NCBI GenBank assembly: GCA_030619215.1
Contig: JAUXBV010000231.1
Span: 1 to 6,047, forward strand
Length of the DNA: 6,047 bases
Direction: 5' to 3'
From: Fibrobacterota bacterium
GTDB lineage: Bacteria > Fibrobacterota > Chitinivibrionia > Chitinivibrionales > JANQEN01
Shown here: piece after piece, positions 5,901-6,047 of the stretch
Numbering within the stretch: the first letter of the stretch is position 1
Layout: each line of letters begins with the position of its first letter
Translations under genes and position numbers: made by a program
Notes under the pieces: model-generated
Seen by the model: the letters and a program-made list of their open reading frames with translations, nothing else
What the model was told of the DNA's origin: nothing
The model's database searches: none

Positions 5901-6047
5901 TTACGATTCTAAATTCTCAATAACTATTGTCGTTCCCTGCCCGCCGCCGGCACAGGCTGATGTGAGCCCGATTTTCATATTTCTTTTTTTCATTTCGTGT
6001 ATTAATGTAACGGTTAGTTTAGCGCCGGTGCAGCCGATGGGATGTGC
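5901..6047 (-). CDS. Acetyl-CoA acetyltransferase (thiolase), C-terminal end only
   Basis: The last 48 codons of a thiolase run in from the right edge and end with TAA at 5901-5903. The fragment begins AHPIGCTGAKLTVTL, which contains the catalytic histidine (AHPIG). SACAGGGQG carries the second active-site cysteine, which acts as the acid/base in claisen condensation and thiolysis. The nucleophilic cysteine of the N-terminal half lies outside the window. AHPIGCTGAKLTV resembles acetyl-CoA acetyltransferases of Bacteroidota-like bacteria. The enzyme would condense two acetyl-CoA to acetoacetyl-CoA, or cleave 3-ketoacyl-CoA in fatty-acid breakdown. Which direction it serves cannot be told without its upstream partners. 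Confidence 0.95.
   Translation of the reverse strand, partial: AHPIGCTGAKLTVTLIHEMKKRNMKIGLTSACAGGGQGTTIVIENLES

Overview
The window looks like a chromosomal stretch from an AT-leaning bacterium of the FCB superphylum (Bacteroidota, Fibrobacterota, Cloacimonadota and relatives). The main support is a secreted M14 metallopeptidase that ends in a FlgD-like C-terminal domain of the kind used as a type IX secretion sorting signal. A thiolase C-terminus resembling Bacteroidota-type acetyl-CoA acetyltransferases fits the same placement. A Chitinivibrionia/Fibrobacterota-like host is possible, but this is a guess from protein style and not something the sequence proves.

Layout from left to right: an AT-rich leader (1-248) with a perfect 9-4-9 inverted repeat and a palindromic Shine-Dalgarno; a plus-strand gene (249-2279) for a membrane-anchored PknB-type Ser/Thr kinase whose outer part carries TPR-like and HEAT-like helical repeats; then, on the minus strand, a two-gene unit (3405 down to 2317) made of a CsoR-family repressor and an unrecognised two-helix membrane protein. 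The unit has a clear sigma70-type promoter and a textbook G-tract operator sitting on the transcription start. Further right on the minus strand lie a 580-residue secreted zinc carboxypeptidase (5383 down to 3641), an 85-residue PLDc_N-like membrane protein (5803 down to 5546), and the last 48 codons of an acetyl-CoA acetyltransferase entering from the right edge.

The most notable point is the CsoR homologue. It keeps the family core and a classical CsoR/RcnR-type operator, but all three positions that bind copper in CsoR (Cys, His, Cys) are Ser43, Tyr68 and Asn72, and the protein contains no Cys or His at all. It cannot sense Cu(I), Ni/Co, persulfide or formaldehyde by the known mechanisms. 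Its only apparent co-transcribed partner is the unknown membrane protein, so the pair may be a self-regulated membrane/stress module with an undescribed inducer. No CRISPR array, tRNA, rRNA, transposase or attachment site was seen.
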